Origin: an uncultured Pelagibacteraceae bacterium
GTDB lineage: Bacteria > Pseudomonadota > Alphaproteobacteria > Pelagibacterales > AG-422-B15
Assembly (NCBI GenBank): GCA_902619105.1
Contig: CACNCV010000001.1
Span: 18,706-82,705, forward strand
Length of the DNA stretch: 64,000 bases
Reading direction: 5' to 3'
A program made the translations under genes and the position numbers. Each line of letters starts with the position of its first letter. The stretch's first letter is position 1. The notes beneath the pieces were generated by a model. It saw only the letters and a list, made by a program, of their open reading frames with translations, had not been told where the DNA came from and searched no databases. This document shows, in pieces, positions 44,058 through 54,566 of this stretch.

Positions 44058-46394
44058 TTAATATAAATACCTCTGAAAATTTATAAAACTTTCCTTTATG
44101 TCTTCAGCATTCCCCATTTGAACTTGAGCGTCATGGATACTTTTATATTTAATTATCAATAATTCACTCAAACGGTCCAGATCAAGCTCTTCAATACCTG
44201 ACTCAACATATTTGCCTAAGACAAAATCAATGAACTCTTTGTGTTCAGGATTTAAATTATCTTTCATTAATTCTTCTGATTGTTCAACTCTCTGTGTTCT
44301 TGAAATAGGTTTCTTTGTGTAGGCAATATACTCTAATACATCATATATATCACTGTCTTCTGCTTCTATAAGAGATTGTATAGACCTCAAATCACTCAGA
44401 GTGAAGCCGTTCTCCTTAAGTTTCTTTAAAAGTTCATTTCTGGTAATTGGGGAGCGCCATAGTTCTCTTAATTCTTCTTCACTTTTAAGTATGTTCGGTA
44501 ATGTAATAGTATTAAATAATTTTTTAATAAACTCTTCAGCTGTTACTGGTTGGCCTTGAAAATAAAAAAGAGATGTGGACATAGATTTAATTGTAAGTTC
44601 TTTTCCTTCAGCCAGTTTGATTACTATTTTTTCTTTAGGCTCTTGGGGTTCTGGATCTTCTCCTGGATCATCAATTAGTCCTTGATCTGGTTCTCGATCA
44701 TCGCCAGGTTTTGTGCCAGTCTCGTCTTCTGGAATTGGATCTCCATCCCACTCAGGATCGGAAAAATTAGCTGAAGCACCTACAAAATCAACAACTGTGA
44801 AATAGAATTTATCCTCAAATAGCCTTGTGCCTCTGCCTATGATTTGTTTGAATTCAATCATATTGTTAACAGGTCTCATTAATACGATGTTGCGAATATT
44901 AAGCGCGTCCACACCTGTGCTTAGTTTTTGACTGGTTGTTAAGATTGTTGGTAAAGTTTTTTCATTATCTTGGAACTGTCTAAGATGTGTATCACCTGTT
45001 TCAGTATCTTTAGAAGTTACTCTGACACAATAATCAGCAGGAGGATTAACTGATAATTGATTAATTAAATCTCTAACCATTCCTGCATGGGCAATACTTG
45101 CACAAAAAACGAGTGTTTTTTCTTTTGTATTTATACTGTCCAACATTAGTTGAACCCGTTTTTTTTCTCTCTCTTCAATAACAATTTTTTTATTAAAATC
45201 CTTCTCTTTAAATACTTCGCCTTCTTCAAGTTGTTCCTCACCCGATAAGACTTCATCATCACCTGTATATACATACTCATCCATTGTTGTTTGAATTCTT
45301 TTGACTTTAAATGGCGTTAAGAAACCATCCTTGATTCCATCTTTAAGTGAATAAGTGTAAACAGGTTCTCCGAAATAAGAGTAAGTATCAGCATTAAATT
45401 TTCTCTTTGGAGTTGCGGTTAATCCAATTTGAACAGCCGAAGCAAAATAATCTAATATTCCTCGCCAACGACTTTCATCTTTAGCCCCACCTCTGTGACA
45501 CTCATCAACAATAACCAAATCGAAAAAATCTGCAGGATATTGTCCAAAATAAGGTTTGTTTTCAGGACCTGACATGAAGCTCTGGAAAATTGTGAAGAAT
45601 ACAGATCCATTCGTTGGGACACGGCCTTTATCTTTTACATCTTTAGGAGTAATCCTAACCAAAGCATTTTCATCAAAAGCACTAAATGAATTAAAAGCCT
45701 GATTAGCAAGTATGTTTCTATCTGCAAGAAATAGAATACGCGGGATTCTCTTACCATCTCTTTGCATATTCCATCGTGCTTGAAATAATTTCCATGCAAT
45801 ATGAAATGCTATGACTGTTTTTCCAGTTCCTGTGGCTAAGGTGAGTAATATCCGTTGTTGTTTGTCAGCTATAGCATCTAGCGCGTTATTTATTGCAATT
45901 TCTTGGTAATAACGTGGTTCTCTCGTTCCCTTGAAAGGTTCAAATGGTATTGCATCAAATTTACTGGACCATTCATTTTTATCTTTAAATGTCTTATCCC
46001 ATAACTCATCAGGTGTTGGATATTTATCTATTTCACCCTCAGAGGTAATGAACATTTCACCTTGCTCATTTTTAGAATAATTTATGCAATAAATTTTCTT
46101 ACCATTTGAAGAATATGTCGTAAGAATTTTTAACTTTTGAGCGTAGTCTTTTGCTTGTTGAACTCCATCACTCACAGGCAATTCATCGCTTTTAGCTTCA
46201 ATGACTGCTAATTTTCTATTTTTGTAAATTAATACGTAATCGGCTCTGATAATTCCTGCGCGAATGCCGCCTGGCTTAATCTCACCATTTGTAATTTTAA
46301 ACTCTCTTCGGACCAAACTACCTTCAACAACTCCCCATCCTGCATCTTTTATCTTAGGGTCAATCAGCTCTGCACGGGTATCTGCTTCGTTCAT
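44058..46394 (-). CDS. hsdR: Type I restriction enzyme R subunit (HsdR, EcoEI-like)
   Basis: A 778-aa protein. N-terminal nuclease domain with D52 and E66-A-K68 as the PD-(D/E)xK core, two helicase domains with GTGKT (189-193), DECHRGG (297-303), LTATPKR and QIIGRGTRL, then an acidic hinge and an EcoEI_R_C-type C-terminal domain (TRNELLKKLKENGFTLSDLR, SEELMKDNLNPEHKEFIDF). It translocates DNA and cleaves at a distance from unmodified sites. All catalytic motifs are intact. The start overlaps the hsdS stop by 4 bases. Confidence 0.94.
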   Translation of the reverse strand: MNEADTRAELIDPKIKDAGWGVVEGSLVRREFKITNGEIKPGGIRAGIIRADYVLIYKNRKLAVIEAKSDELPVSDGVQQAKDYAQKLKILTTYSSNGKKIYCINYSKNEQGEMFITSEGEIDKYPTPDELWDKTFKDKNEWSSKFDAIPFEPFKGTREPRYYQEIAINNALDAIADKQQRILLTLATGTGKTVIAFHIAWKLFQARWNMQRDGKRIPRILFLADRNILANQAFNSFSAFDENALVRITPKDVKDKGRVPTNGSVFFTIFQSFMSGPENKPYFGQYPADFFDLVIVDECHRGGAKDESRWRGILDYFASAVQIGLTATPKRKFNADTYSYFGEPVYTYSLKDGIKDGFLTPFKVKRIQTTMDEYVYTGDDEVLSGEEQLEEGEVFKEKDFNKKIVIEEREKKRVQLMLDSINTKEKTLVFCASIAHAGMVRDLINQLSVNPPADYCVRVTSKDTETGDTHLRQFQDNEKTLPTILTTSQKLSTGVDALNIRNIVLMRPVNNMIEFKQIIGRGTRLFEDKFYFTVVDFVGASANFSDPEWDGDPIPEDETGTKPGDDREPDQGLIDDPGEDPEPQEPKEKIVIKLAEGKELTIKSMSTSLFYFQGQPVTAEEFIKKLFNTITLPNILKSEEELRELWRSPITRNELLKKLKENGFTLSDLRSIQSLIEAEDSDIYDVLEYIAYTKKPISRTQRVEQSEELMKDNLNPEHKEFIDFVLGKYVESGIEELDLDRLSELLIIKYKSIHDAQVQMGNAEDIKESFINFQRYLY

Positions 46395-47599
46395 GCTGCC
46401 TCGCTTTGTAATTCTTTTGCGAGGATAGCTGACTTTAATTTTTGGAGGTTGTCTATTTTTTTGGCCTTATTGGCAATAAGCTTTTCTGTCTCTGTATTAA
46501 GCTCTCTTAATTGCTGTCTAATTTTGATCTGCTCATCTTTAGATTGGGGTAAAAAAATAGATAGGTTTTGCCATTTTGATTTATTTATTATTGGCAAAGT
46601 TGCCTGTCCTGCTTTGTAAAGTACATCACTTTGAAAGCGCCTCCCCCGCATTTGCCAATAAATTAACTCCACATCAAATTCTTCTGATGGTGTTAGAGAG
46701 TTTATTTGCTGGTTAAAGCAAGCATCGACGTCATTAACCCCAACTTTGCCAATTGTTGCGCCAATACAGACCATTAGTACTGAGTTAGCTGCTGCGATGC
46801 GAGATTGTTTAGAACCTTTAGGGGTTAGGCCATCATCAACAATTGTAATTGTACCATCTGAGTTAAAATGTGGTGGTTTAATAAATGGAAATCCTTCACC
46901 ATAATTATCCTTTTGAGAAGTTTTTGGCGTACTGCCCGTTTGAATAACACCTAAATCCATAACTTTAAACTCTGTCCAATTACTATCACCTGCGGTCTTA
47001 GCATCAATGAAATTGGATAAATTAGTTTCAGATAGTGTAATTGTTTTTTTTGCAGTTTGAATTTGTAATTCAATCTCAGCAAATGCTGCATCAATTTTGG
47101 CTACGATGCGTTTCTGCTCTACAAGTGGAGGGAGTTTTATTTCTGCTGAAAGAATATCTTTTTTGCTGATATTTATTTGTAACCCACCAGCTCCCAAGCT
47201 CTTATAATAATCTTTAAGGGACGTAAGATAGTAACTTATAAAAGGCACAAAAACTTTTTCTGAAAAACTATGCAGTTTGCCAACCCGCTGATTGAGTAGA
47301 AATGTCCTTTCTCTTACTCCTTCTACCAATGTCGGTTTGCCCAAAATCTTTGGATCCCCAGCCATATCGGTCATAGCGATTATTAAATCGCCATCAAATA
47401 ATCTATAACTCGCATAGGTTTCTGAATAATCATCTGGTAAATATTTTACATTATGAAGTGGATCAAAATTGCCATTTGGACGTATGTTACTCATTCGAAT
47501 GTTAAGAGTGTTAGAATTTTCAACATAATCTTTTGATTTGAATGCAAATCCATTTTGCAGATCACAAATGTCCCCTAATTTTAAACTCTCCCACATCAC
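46391..47599 (-). CDS. hsdS: Type I restriction enzyme specificity subunit HsdS
   Basis: A 402-aa protein with two target-recognition domains (about residues 3-150 and 207-375), each ending in the conserved KLPPLVEQKRIVAKID-type helix (155-200), and a C-terminal helix with KIDNLQKLKSAILAKELQ. It sets the bipartite recognition sequence, which cannot be read from the protein. Overlaps hsdM and hsdR by 4 bases each. No inverted repeats or extra TRD copies that would indicate phase variation are visible around it. Confidence 0.94.
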   Translation of the reverse strand: MMWESLKLGDICDLQNGFAFKSKDYVENSNTLNIRMSNIRPNGNFDPLHNVKYLPDDYSETYASYRLFDGDLIIAMTDMAGDPKILGKPTLVEGVRERTFLLNQRVGKLHSFSEKVFVPFISYYLTSLKDYYKSLGAGGLQINISKKDILSAEIKLPPLVEQKRIVAKIDAAFAEIELQIQTAKKTITLSETNLSNFIDAKTAGDSNWTEFKVMDLGVIQTGSTPKTSQKDNYGEGFPFIKPPHFNSDGTITIVDDGLTPKGSKQSRIAAANSVLMVCIGATIGKVGVNDVDACFNQQINSLTPSEEFDVELIYWQMRGRRFQSDVLYKAGQATLPIINKSKWQNLSIFLPQSKDEQIKIRQQLRELNTETEKLIANKAKKIDNLQKLKSAILAKELQSEAA

Positions 47600-49050
47600 A
47601 GCAGCTCCTTAATTGCCTTCAATGCTTGGGTGGCTTGTGTATCTAATTCTTCAATCTCTGCGATTATTTCTGCTGGGGTGCGATTGTCAACTTCCTCAAC
47701 ACGATTAGGATTGTTGACTGATAAATCCCATGTGTCTGAGTTAATGTCTGCGATATCCATCAGCCAGCTGTTTTCAGTAAGTTCTTGTGACTTTGACGTC
47801 TCAACAAACTCATTTAAGTCTTTTTCATTCAATGGGTTTGTCTTACCCATGTTTCTACCAACATTAAGCTGATAATACCAAATTTTATCTGTTGGTTTTC
47901 CCTTTTCAAAAAATAGCACAACTGTTTTAACGCCCGCACCTATAAACGTTCCACCAGGCAAATCAAGAACGGTGTGAAGGTTGCATTCTTCTAACAACTG
48001 TTTTCTGAGTGCAATACTTGCGTTGTCAGTATTGCTTAAAAAAGTATTTTTAATAACAACACCGCATTTGCCTCCCGCTTTTAACTTTTTAATAAAATGC
48101 TGCAAAAATAAATAAGCTGTTTCCCCTGTCTTAATTGGGAAGTTTTCTTGAATATTGATTTTCTCTTTTCCACCAAATGGTGGATTGGCTAAAATTACAT
48201 CAACCCTATCTTTATTTTGTATCTCTTGAATATTAGTTTCCAAAGTATTTTGATGAACAATGTTCGGACTCTCAATGCCGTGTAAGATCATATTCATAAT
48301 ACCTATGATATATGCGAGCGTCTTTTTTTCAGCCCCGTAAAAACTTTTAGTCTGAAGCTTAATGAGTTCTGATGAAGTCAGAGACTTTGACTTACTGATA
48401 TATTCAAATGCTTCGACTAAAAAACCTGCACTGCCTACTGCGCCATCATAGATTGTATCGCCAACCTTAGGGTCTACAACTTTTATAATAGATTTAATAA
48501 GTGGTCTTGGTGTGTAATATTCTCCACCATTACGGCCCGCATTACCCATGTTTTTAATTTTTTCTTCATAGAGTGCACTTAATTCGTGCTTCTGTTCGCT
48601 GCTTTTAAATTCAAGGTTATCAACTTCATTGATAACGTCCCGAAGAGTGTACCCATCCTGTAGTTTATTTTTTAATTCGGAAAAAATCTCACCAATCTTA
48701 TACTCCAAAGAGTTAATACTTTCGGCTTTGTTGCGAAAAGATGATAAATACGGGAATAAGTCATTATCAACAAAACTCTTTAAGTCAGGGCCTGTTTTAA
48801 TATTATTGAAATCAATATCTCCATCATCTTTTCTGTTAATTGCCCAAGAAGACCAGCGATAATCTTTTTCCAAGATAGCTCTAAAGGTCTTGTTCTCAAG
48901 GACAGATATTGTTTCTTTCTCTTTTTCATAATCGTCCAGCCACTTTAAAAAAAGTATCCAGGAGGATTGTTCTGCATAGTCTAATTCAGTGCTACAGCCA
49001 GCATCCTTTCGCAAAATATCATCAATATTTTTAAATACCTGTTCAAACAT
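47596..49050 (-). CDS. hsdM: Type I restriction enzyme methylase subunit HsdM
   Basis: A 484-aa N6-adenine methylase. An N-terminal helical HsdM_N domain (1-150) is followed by GGEYYTPRPLIK, SAM motif I YDGAVGSAGFLVEAF (201-215) and catalytic NPPFGG (289-294), then KCGVVIKNTFL and a helical end. It methylates the hsdS-defined site to protect the chromosome. It begins 23 bases downstream of acs on the same strand, so transcription may come through acs. Confidence 0.95.
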   Translation of the reverse strand: MFEQVFKNIDDILRKDAGCSTELDYAEQSSWILFLKWLDDYEKEKETISVLENKTFRAILEKDYRWSSWAINRKDDGDIDFNNIKTGPDLKSFVDNDLFPYLSSFRNKAESINSLEYKIGEIFSELKNKLQDGYTLRDVINEVDNLEFKSSEQKHELSALYEEKIKNMGNAGRNGGEYYTPRPLIKSIIKVVDPKVGDTIYDGAVGSAGFLVEAFEYISKSKSLTSSELIKLQTKSFYGAEKKTLAYIIGIMNMILHGIESPNIVHQNTLETNIQEIQNKDRVDVILANPPFGGKEKINIQENFPIKTGETAYLFLQHFIKKLKAGGKCGVVIKNTFLSNTDNASIALRKQLLEECNLHTVLDLPGGTFIGAGVKTVVLFFEKGKPTDKIWYYQLNVGRNMGKTNPLNEKDLNEFVETSKSQELTENSWLMDIADINSDTWDLSVNNPNRVEEVDNRTPAEIIAEIEELDTQATQALKAIKELL

Positions 49051-49073
49051 TTACGTTACAGGCCATTGGAGGT

Positions 49074-51014
49074 TCATTTGTTCATTCGATTTTCAACAAG
49101 ATCATTAACCACAGCTGGTTCTGCTAATGTAGATGTATCACCTAAATTACTGTAATCATTTTCAGCAATCTTTCTTAAAATTCTCCTCATAATTTTTCCT
49201 GATCTAGTTTTTGGAAGACCTGGTGCCCACTGTATTAAATCAGGTGATGCGATTGGACCAATTTCTTTCCTAACCCAGGTAACAAGCTCTTTATATAATT
49301 CATCTGATGTTTCTTCTCCAGCGTTTAGCGTAACGTATGCATAGATGCCTTGACCTTTTATATCATGAGGATAACCAACGACCGCTGCCTCACTAACTTT
49401 AGGATGAGCAACGAGAGCTGACTCTACTTCCGCTGTTCCCATTCTGTGACCAGATACATTTATAACATCATCCACTCTTCCAGTGATCCAGTAATAACCA
49501 TCTTCATCTCTCCTGCAGCCATCACCCGTAAAATATTTTCCATCAAATTGAGAAAAATATGTTTCAATAAATCTTTTATGATCCCCGTAAACTGTTCTCA
49601 TTTGCCCTGGCCATGAGTCTGCTAAACAAAGTGAACCCTCGCAAGCGCCATCAAGAATTTTTCCTTCTGCATCTAAAATTTCAGGTTTGACTCCAAAGAA
49701 AGGTTTTGTTGCTGATCCTGGTTTTTGAGCAATAGCACCTGGAAGAGGTGTAATTAAAATGCCACCTGTTTCTGTTTGCCACCATGTATCAACAATTGGA
49801 CATTTTTTGTCACCAACTACATTATAATACCACATCCACGCTTCTGGATTAATTGGCTCGCCAACCGTCCCAAGTAGTTTTAGAGATGATCTGCTGGTTT
49901 TCTTAACAGGTTCTTCACCTTCTCGCATTAATGCTCTGATTGCAGTTGGTGCAGTATAGAAAATATTAATTTTGTGTTTATCGACCACTTCCCAAAACCT
50001 AGAGGCACTTGGATAGTTTGGAACACCTTCAAACATTACAGTGACGGCGCCATTCGCTAACGGGCCATATACAATGTAACTGTGCCCTGTAACCCAACCT
50101 ACATCTGCAGTGCACCAATAAACATCACCCTCTTTATAATCAAAGACATATTGATGTGTCATTGAGGCATAAACCATATACCCGCCAGTGGTATGCATAA
50201 CCCCTTTTGGTTTTCCAGTTGATCCAGATGTATATAATATAAAGAGAGGATCTTCTGCTGACATTTCCTCTGGTGGACAATCATCAGATTCTTTTTCAGT
50301 TAGTTCGTGATACCAAACATCTCTGTCATCAACCCAACCAATATCTCCACCTGTTCTTTTAACAACAATACAATGACGAACTCCACCCGAGATCGAAATT
50401 GCTTCATCTGTATTTTTCTTCAATGGAATTGCTTTGCCCCCTCTTACGCCTTCATCCGCAGTGATCACAATATCTGATTTACAATCACTTATTCGTCCAG
50501 CTAATGAGTCTGGAGAAAAGCCTCCAAAAACAACCGAATGAATTGCGCCAATTCTTGTACAAGCAAGCATTGCATAAGCTGCTTCAGGAATCATTGGCAT
50601 ATAAATAGTTACTCGATCGCCTTTTTTAACACCAAGAGATTTCATGCCATTAGCAAGTTTTGATACCTCACTGTGTAATTCTTTATATGTAACGTGTTTT
50701 GAATCTGCTGGATCATCGCCTTCCCAAATGATAGCGGTTTGATCTGCTTTATCTTTTAAATGTCTATCAATGCAGTTGCTTGATGCGTTAAGTGTGCCAT
50801 CGTAATACCACTTGATTGAAAAATTATCTTTATTGTAAGAAACGTCTTTTACTTTTGTATATGGTTTAATCCAATCAATTCTTTTTCCGTGTTCACTCCA
50901 AAACTCTTCATTGTTATTGAGAGAATTTTTATACCATTCATTATATTTATCAGTATTAATTTGTGCTTCTGCAGACCATTCACTGCTTACTTCAAACTTT
51001 TCATTTTCACTCAT
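49074..51014 (-). CDS. acs: Acetyl-CoA synthetase
   Basis: A 646-aa AMP-forming ligase of normal length. [16 protein letters not shown] is the P-loop signature; [33 protein letters not shown] and the C-terminal [15 protein letters not shown] with the acetylation-controlled Lys are all present. It activates acetate to acetyl-CoA. It sits 12 bases after the EVE-domain gene and 23 bases before hsdM. Confidence 0.97.
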   Translation of the reverse strand: MSENEKFEVSSEWSAEAQINTDKYNEWYKNSLNNNEEFWSEHGKRIDWIKPYTKVKDVSYNKDNFSIKWYYDGTLNASSNCIDRHLKDKADQTAIIWEGDDPADSKHVTYKELHSEVSKLANGMKSLGVKKGDRVTIYMPMIPEAAYAMLACTRIGAIHSVVFGGFSPDSLAGRISDCKSDIVITADEGVRGGKAIPLKKNTDEAISISGGVRHCIVVKRTGGDIGWVDDRDVWYHELTEKESDDCPPEEMSAEDPLFILYTSGSTGKPKGVMHTTGGYMVYASMTHQYVFDYKEGDVYWCTADVGWVTGHSYIVYGPLANGAVTVMFEGVPNYPSASRFWEVVDKHKINIFYTAPTAIRALMREGEEPVKKTSRSSLKLLGTVGEPINPEAWMWYYNVVGDKKCPIVDTWWQTETGGILITPLPGAIAQKPGSATKPFFGVKPEILDAEGKILDGACEGSLCLADSWPGQMRTVYGDHKRFIETYFSQFDGKYFTGDGCRRDEDGYYWITGRVDDVINVSGHRMGTAEVESALVAHPKVSEAAVVGYPHDIKGQGIYAYVTLNAGEETSDELYKELVTWVRKEIGPIASPDLIQWAPGLPKTRSGKIMRRILRKIAENDYSNLGDTSTLAEPAVVNDLVENRMNK

Positions 51015-51026
51015 AAGAAAATTATT

Positions 51027-51443
51027 TTATTTGATACCACCGAGATTGCAAATGATTGTCCACGACTTTTTGTCAATTGGCATAACCGAGAGACGCGACT
51101 GTTTAACCAAGGCTAAGTGATTGAGTTTTGGATGCTCTTTTATTTGAGTCAGGTTTACTTTATTTTTTAGGGCTTTTACCGCCGCTACAGATACCATTCC
51201 AAAGCGTTGTGATTTATCTGTAGGATCAGGATGATATTTCCTCACTACTTTTACTATGCCAACAATATCCCTTTCTTTGACTGAGTGATAAAAAAAACAA
51301 AGGTCTCCTTTTTCCATTTTTTTCATATTGTTGGATGCTTGATAATTTCTCACACCATCCCAACCTTCGCCTTTGCTTCCAGCTTTTACTTGTTGTTCCC
51401 AAGACCATGTTTCAGGTTCTGATTTCATTAACCAGTAGTTCAT
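51027..51443 (-). CDS. EVE-domain protein
   Basis: A 138-aa protein that is one EVE (PUA-like) domain: YWLMKSEPETWSWEQ at the start, WDGVRNYQASNNMKKM, GDLCFFYHSV, GIVKVVRKYHPDPTD. EVE domains are thought to bind modified bases in DNA or RNA. In alphaproteobacteria it commonly stands with gpsA and tsaD, so it is a housekeeping gene here and not clearly part of the restriction island, although only acs separates it from hsdM. Confidence 0.92.
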   Translation of the reverse strand: MNYWLMKSEPETWSWEQQVKAGSKGEGWDGVRNYQASNNMKKMEKGDLCFFYHSVKERDIVGIVKVVRKYHPDPTDKSQRFGMVSVAAVKALKNKVNLTQIKEHPKLNHLALVKQSRLSVMPIDKKSWTIICNLGGIK

Positions 51444-51444
51444 G

Positions 51445-52446
51445 TTATTCCTTTGTGATCGGCCTATTTAAAAGTTCTTGAATTGTAACATCAATATTTT
51501 TCTTTCGGTATAAAACTTTATAAATAGCATCATTGATTGGCAAATCTAATTTTTTTTCAATCGATAGTTTCTTGAGTGCTCTAACAGTGAATACCCCTTC
51601 AGCGACTGAAAACTTTTTTTCAATGATTTGATTAAGTGTTTTACCTTTAGCAAGATCAATTCCTAAAGAAAAATTTCTAGACTCTTTTGATGAACACGTA
51701 AGAAATAAATCTCCCATACCAGACAGTCCGGCAAGTGTACTTTTTTTGGCATTCATAGATTGTGCTACAATTTTTATTTCAGCAAAACTTCTTGATATGA
51801 TTGAAGCTACAGCATTCTCACCGTATTTTTTTCCAAAAACAATACCACTAGCTATGGCATAGATATTTTTAAGTGCCCCTGCAATTTGTGATCCAATAAT
51901 ATCCTCCGATAAGTAAGGTCTTAAAGTTGGAGATTTTATTAGCTGAGCAATTTTATTTGCAACTCGATCACTTTTCGATGCAACAACAGTTGCAGCTGGA
52001 AGTCCTTTTGCTATCTCGACAGCGAAATTTGGTCCTGAAATAACTGCGATTTTATTTTTTGGAAAAATAGAGGTTACTATTTCACTTGGTAATCTTAAAC
52101 TATTCATTTCAATCCCTTTGGAACAGCACACAAAAATTGTTTTAGTTTTAATGTTTTTTTTTAGTTTTAATAAATTTATTGATAAATATTGAACAGGTGA
52201 AACTAAAAATAAAATCTCACATTCAGCCACATCAAGAACCGATGTTGTACATTTTATTTTTTTACTTAGTTTTATTTTGGGCAAATATCTTTTATTTTCT
52301 GATAATTTATTAACATTATCACAAACACTTTTTTCTTTTGCCCATAAAATAATTTCTTCTTTTTTTGCAATGATATTTGCAAGCGCTGTTCCCCATGCAC
52401 CAGCTCCGATCACTCCAATCCTAAACTCTTTTTTATTCGCCAACAA
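51445..52446 (-). CDS. gpsA: Glycerol-3-phosphate dehydrogenase [NAD(P)+]
   Basis: A 333-aa protein with Rossmann motif GVIGAGAWGTALANIIA, SGPNFAVEIAKGLPAATVVAS, the catalytic GALKNIYAIASGIV and LSGMGDLFLTCSSKESRN. It makes sn-glycerol 3-phosphate for phospholipids. Its start overlaps the tsaD end by 14 bases. Confidence 0.95.
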   Translation of the reverse strand: MLANKKEFRIGVIGAGAWGTALANIIAKKEEIILWAKEKSVCDNVNKLSENKRYLPKIKLSKKIKCTTSVLDVAECEILFLVSPVQYLSINLLKLKKNIKTKTIFVCCSKGIEMNSLRLPSEIVTSIFPKNKIAVISGPNFAVEIAKGLPAATVVASKSDRVANKIAQLIKSPTLRPYLSEDIIGSQIAGALKNIYAIASGIVFGKKYGENAVASIISRSFAEIKIVAQSMNAKKSTLAGLSGMGDLFLTCSSKESRNFSLGIDLAKGKTLNQIIEKKFSVAEGVFTVRALKKLSIEKKLDLPINDAIYKVLYRKKNIDVTIQELLNRPITKE

Positions 52447-53512
52447 TTCTCTTACCCTTCATGAATAAAGCATTTTTATCGAGCGGCCATCTTGGTCTTG
52501 GTTTGAAATCTAGTTTGTTAAATATATTTCGTTCAAATCTCTCTATTCCTGCGAGCGCAATCATGGCTCCATTGTCTGTACAATATTTTATGGAGGGAAA
52601 AAGAAATTCACATCGATGAGTTGATTCTAATTTTGTAAGCGCACCTCGCAGACTTTTATTCGCTGCTACACCTCCAGCAACTACAATTTTTGTAGTTTTT
52701 GATTTATCAATACTTTTGAAATGTTCTATGGCACGTTGAGTTTTGATAGATAAAATTTGGTTAATGGTTTTTTGAAAAGAGGCTGACATATCTTTCTTAA
52801 ATTTCTCAGTACATTTATTTTTTGCAACTATATTAGCGACCGCGGATTTGAGCCCAGCAAAGGAGAAGTGGCAATTCTTTTCGTTAATTAGGGGTAAGGG
52901 CAGCTTGTATTTATTTTCATCTCCTTCTTTGGCATATTTCTCTATCTCTGGTCCTCCTGGATATCCCATCTTTAAAAGACGTGCAGTTTTATCAAATGCT
53001 TCACCCAGTGCATCATCAATGGTTGTGCCGATACGTTTATAGCTGTTAAATTTTTTGATTATTGTAAATTCAGTGTGCCCGCCCGACACTAACAGTAAAA
53101 GATATGGAAACTCAATTTTTTGTTCGAGCTTTATGGATAAAGCGTGACCTTCTAGGTGATTGACAGCGATAAATGGTTTTTTTAGGGATGAAGCTAAAGT
53201 CTTTCCAGCAACGACACCGACCAACAGACCTCCAAGTAAACCAGGACCTGCTGTTGAGGCAATTGCATGAACGCCTCGAAATGTAATTTTTGCTTTATCA
53301 AGAGCCATTTGAATTAATTTATGAATGACGTCTGAGTGAGCCCTGGCTGCAAGCTCTGGGACAACCCCTCCATAATCTTTGTGAATATCGAGCTGGGATT
53401 TAACAATATTTGAGAGGACTTTGGTCTTATCTCCTACTTTCTCTACAATTGATACTGATGTTTCATCACAACTAGACTCAATGCCAAGTACCCTGATTTT
53501 TTTCATAGTCAT
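52433..53512 (-). CDS. tsaD: tRNA N6-adenosine threonylcarbamoyltransferase TsaD
   Basis: A 359-aa ASKHA-fold protein. LGIESSCDETSVSIV opens it; GGVVPELAARAHSDVI, STAGPGLLGGLLVG, the metal-binding NHLEGH motif, LLLVSGGHTEF and a late VAGGVAANKSLR follow. It transfers threonylcarbamoyl to A37 of ANN-decoding tRNAs. It diverges from hemC, as is usual in alphaproteobacteria. Confidence 0.96.
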   Translation of the reverse strand: MTMKKIRVLGIESSCDETSVSIVEKVGDKTKVLSNIVKSQLDIHKDYGGVVPELAARAHSDVIHKLIQMALDKAKITFRGVHAIASTAGPGLLGGLLVGVVAGKTLASSLKKPFIAVNHLEGHALSIKLEQKIEFPYLLLLVSGGHTEFTIIKKFNSYKRIGTTIDDALGEAFDKTARLLKMGYPGGPEIEKYAKEGDENKYKLPLPLINEKNCHFSFAGLKSAVANIVAKNKCTEKFKKDMSASFQKTINQILSIKTQRAIEHFKSIDKSKTTKIVVAGGVAANKSLRGALTKLESTHRCEFLFPSIKYCTDNGAMIALAGIERFERNIFNKLDFKPRPRWPLDKNALFMKGKRIVGE

Positions 53513-53600
53513 TATTAATAAGAATCCAGTTAAATTAAGTTTTTAAGTGTTATATCTTTAATTATAAACCTAACGTTGAAAATGTTCGATATTATAATGT

Positions 53601-54566
53601 ATGTCTGAAATCCAGAAAATTGTAGTAGGTATTCGTAGCAGCAACTTATCTAAATCTCAAACCAATCTTCTGATTCAGGAATTGCTCAATAAAGACCAAA
53701 ACTTGAATAAAGATATCTTTAACATAAAGACAATCAAAACAACCGGAGATGTCCATAATACTCATCGATTAGATCAAATAGGTGGAAAAGGTCTTTTTAT
53801 AAGAGAAATTGAGGAACAAATTATGTCAGGCAAAATTGATATTGGCGTACATTCTATGAAAGATGTGCCTGTTAAGGACACTTATCCAGATCTAGACATT
53901 ATTTGCTGGATGCAAAGACATAAAGCAAATGACGCTTTAATAAGTAATTCAGGAAAACGTTTTATGGATTTGCCAGCAGGTAGTGTAATTGGTACCAGCT
54001 CTATTCGTCGACGTTCACAAGTTTTAAATATTCGAAAAGATTTATCGATCAAACTACTGAGAGGCAATGTTGATACACGAATTCAAAAACTTAAAAATCA
54101 TGAATACGATGCTGTGATATTAAGCCTTGCAGGATTAGCTCGATTAAATTTAGATCATTTAGTTACAGAAGTATTAGAGCATGATTTATTTTTGCCGGCT
54201 GCTTGCCAGGGAGCTGTTGGGGTTCAGGCTCTTAAAAACAGCAATGTAGAAAAAATATTTACTCCCATCAATGATCTTAAGACTCAAACAGAATGTATGG
54301 CTGAAAGAAGAGTTTTAAAAAATATAAACGCAAACTGCAACAGTCCGGTGTCAATTTATGCGAGTATTGATAATGATAATATAACGCTTAAATTTGAAAT
54401 TTTTGACCATCAAGGAAATAAAATTTTCAAAAAATTAAAAGAAGATTTAAAAGAAAACTATTTGAAGTTATCTGATGAACTAAGCAAGGAGATTATTAGT
54501 ACAATAGGTCAAACAAAAATTAATGAATTGGACAATTTAAAAAGTGATTTTGATTACACGCCCTAG
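53601..54566 (+). CDS. hemC: Porphobilinogen deaminase (hydroxymethylbilane synthase)
   Basis: A 321-aa protein with VGIRSSNLSKSQT, GKGLFIREIEEQI, GVHSMKDVP, TSSIRRRSQ and LPAACQGAVGVQ, and NANCNSPVSIYA with the Cys that holds the dipyrromethane cofactor. It polymerises four porphobilinogens. A TATAAT lies at 53593-53598, only 2 bases before the ATG; if it is a -10 box the message would be leaderless. The 3' end overlaps hemD by 23 bases. Confidence 0.95.
   Translation: MSEIQKIVVGIRSSNLSKSQTNLLIQELLNKDQNLNKDIFNIKTIKTTGDVHNTHRLDQIGGKGLFIREIEEQIMSGKIDIGVHSMKDVPVKDTYPDLDIICWMQRHKANDALISNSGKRFMDLPAGSVIGTSSIRRRSQVLNIRKDLSIKLLRGNVDTRIQKLKNHEYDAVILSLAGLARLNLDHLVTEVLEHDLFLPAACQGAVGVQALKNSNVEKIFTPINDLKTQTECMAERRVLKNINANCNSPVSIYASIDNDNITLKFEIFDHQGNKIFKKLKEDLKENYLKLSDELSKEIISTIGQTKINELDNLKSDFDYTP

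Noticed and set aside
51027..51443. EVE-domain protein as part of the restriction defence island
   Set aside because: EVE proteins can be linked to defence, but here it stands in the common alphaproteobacterial EVE-gpsA-tsaD order and is separated from hsdM by acs.
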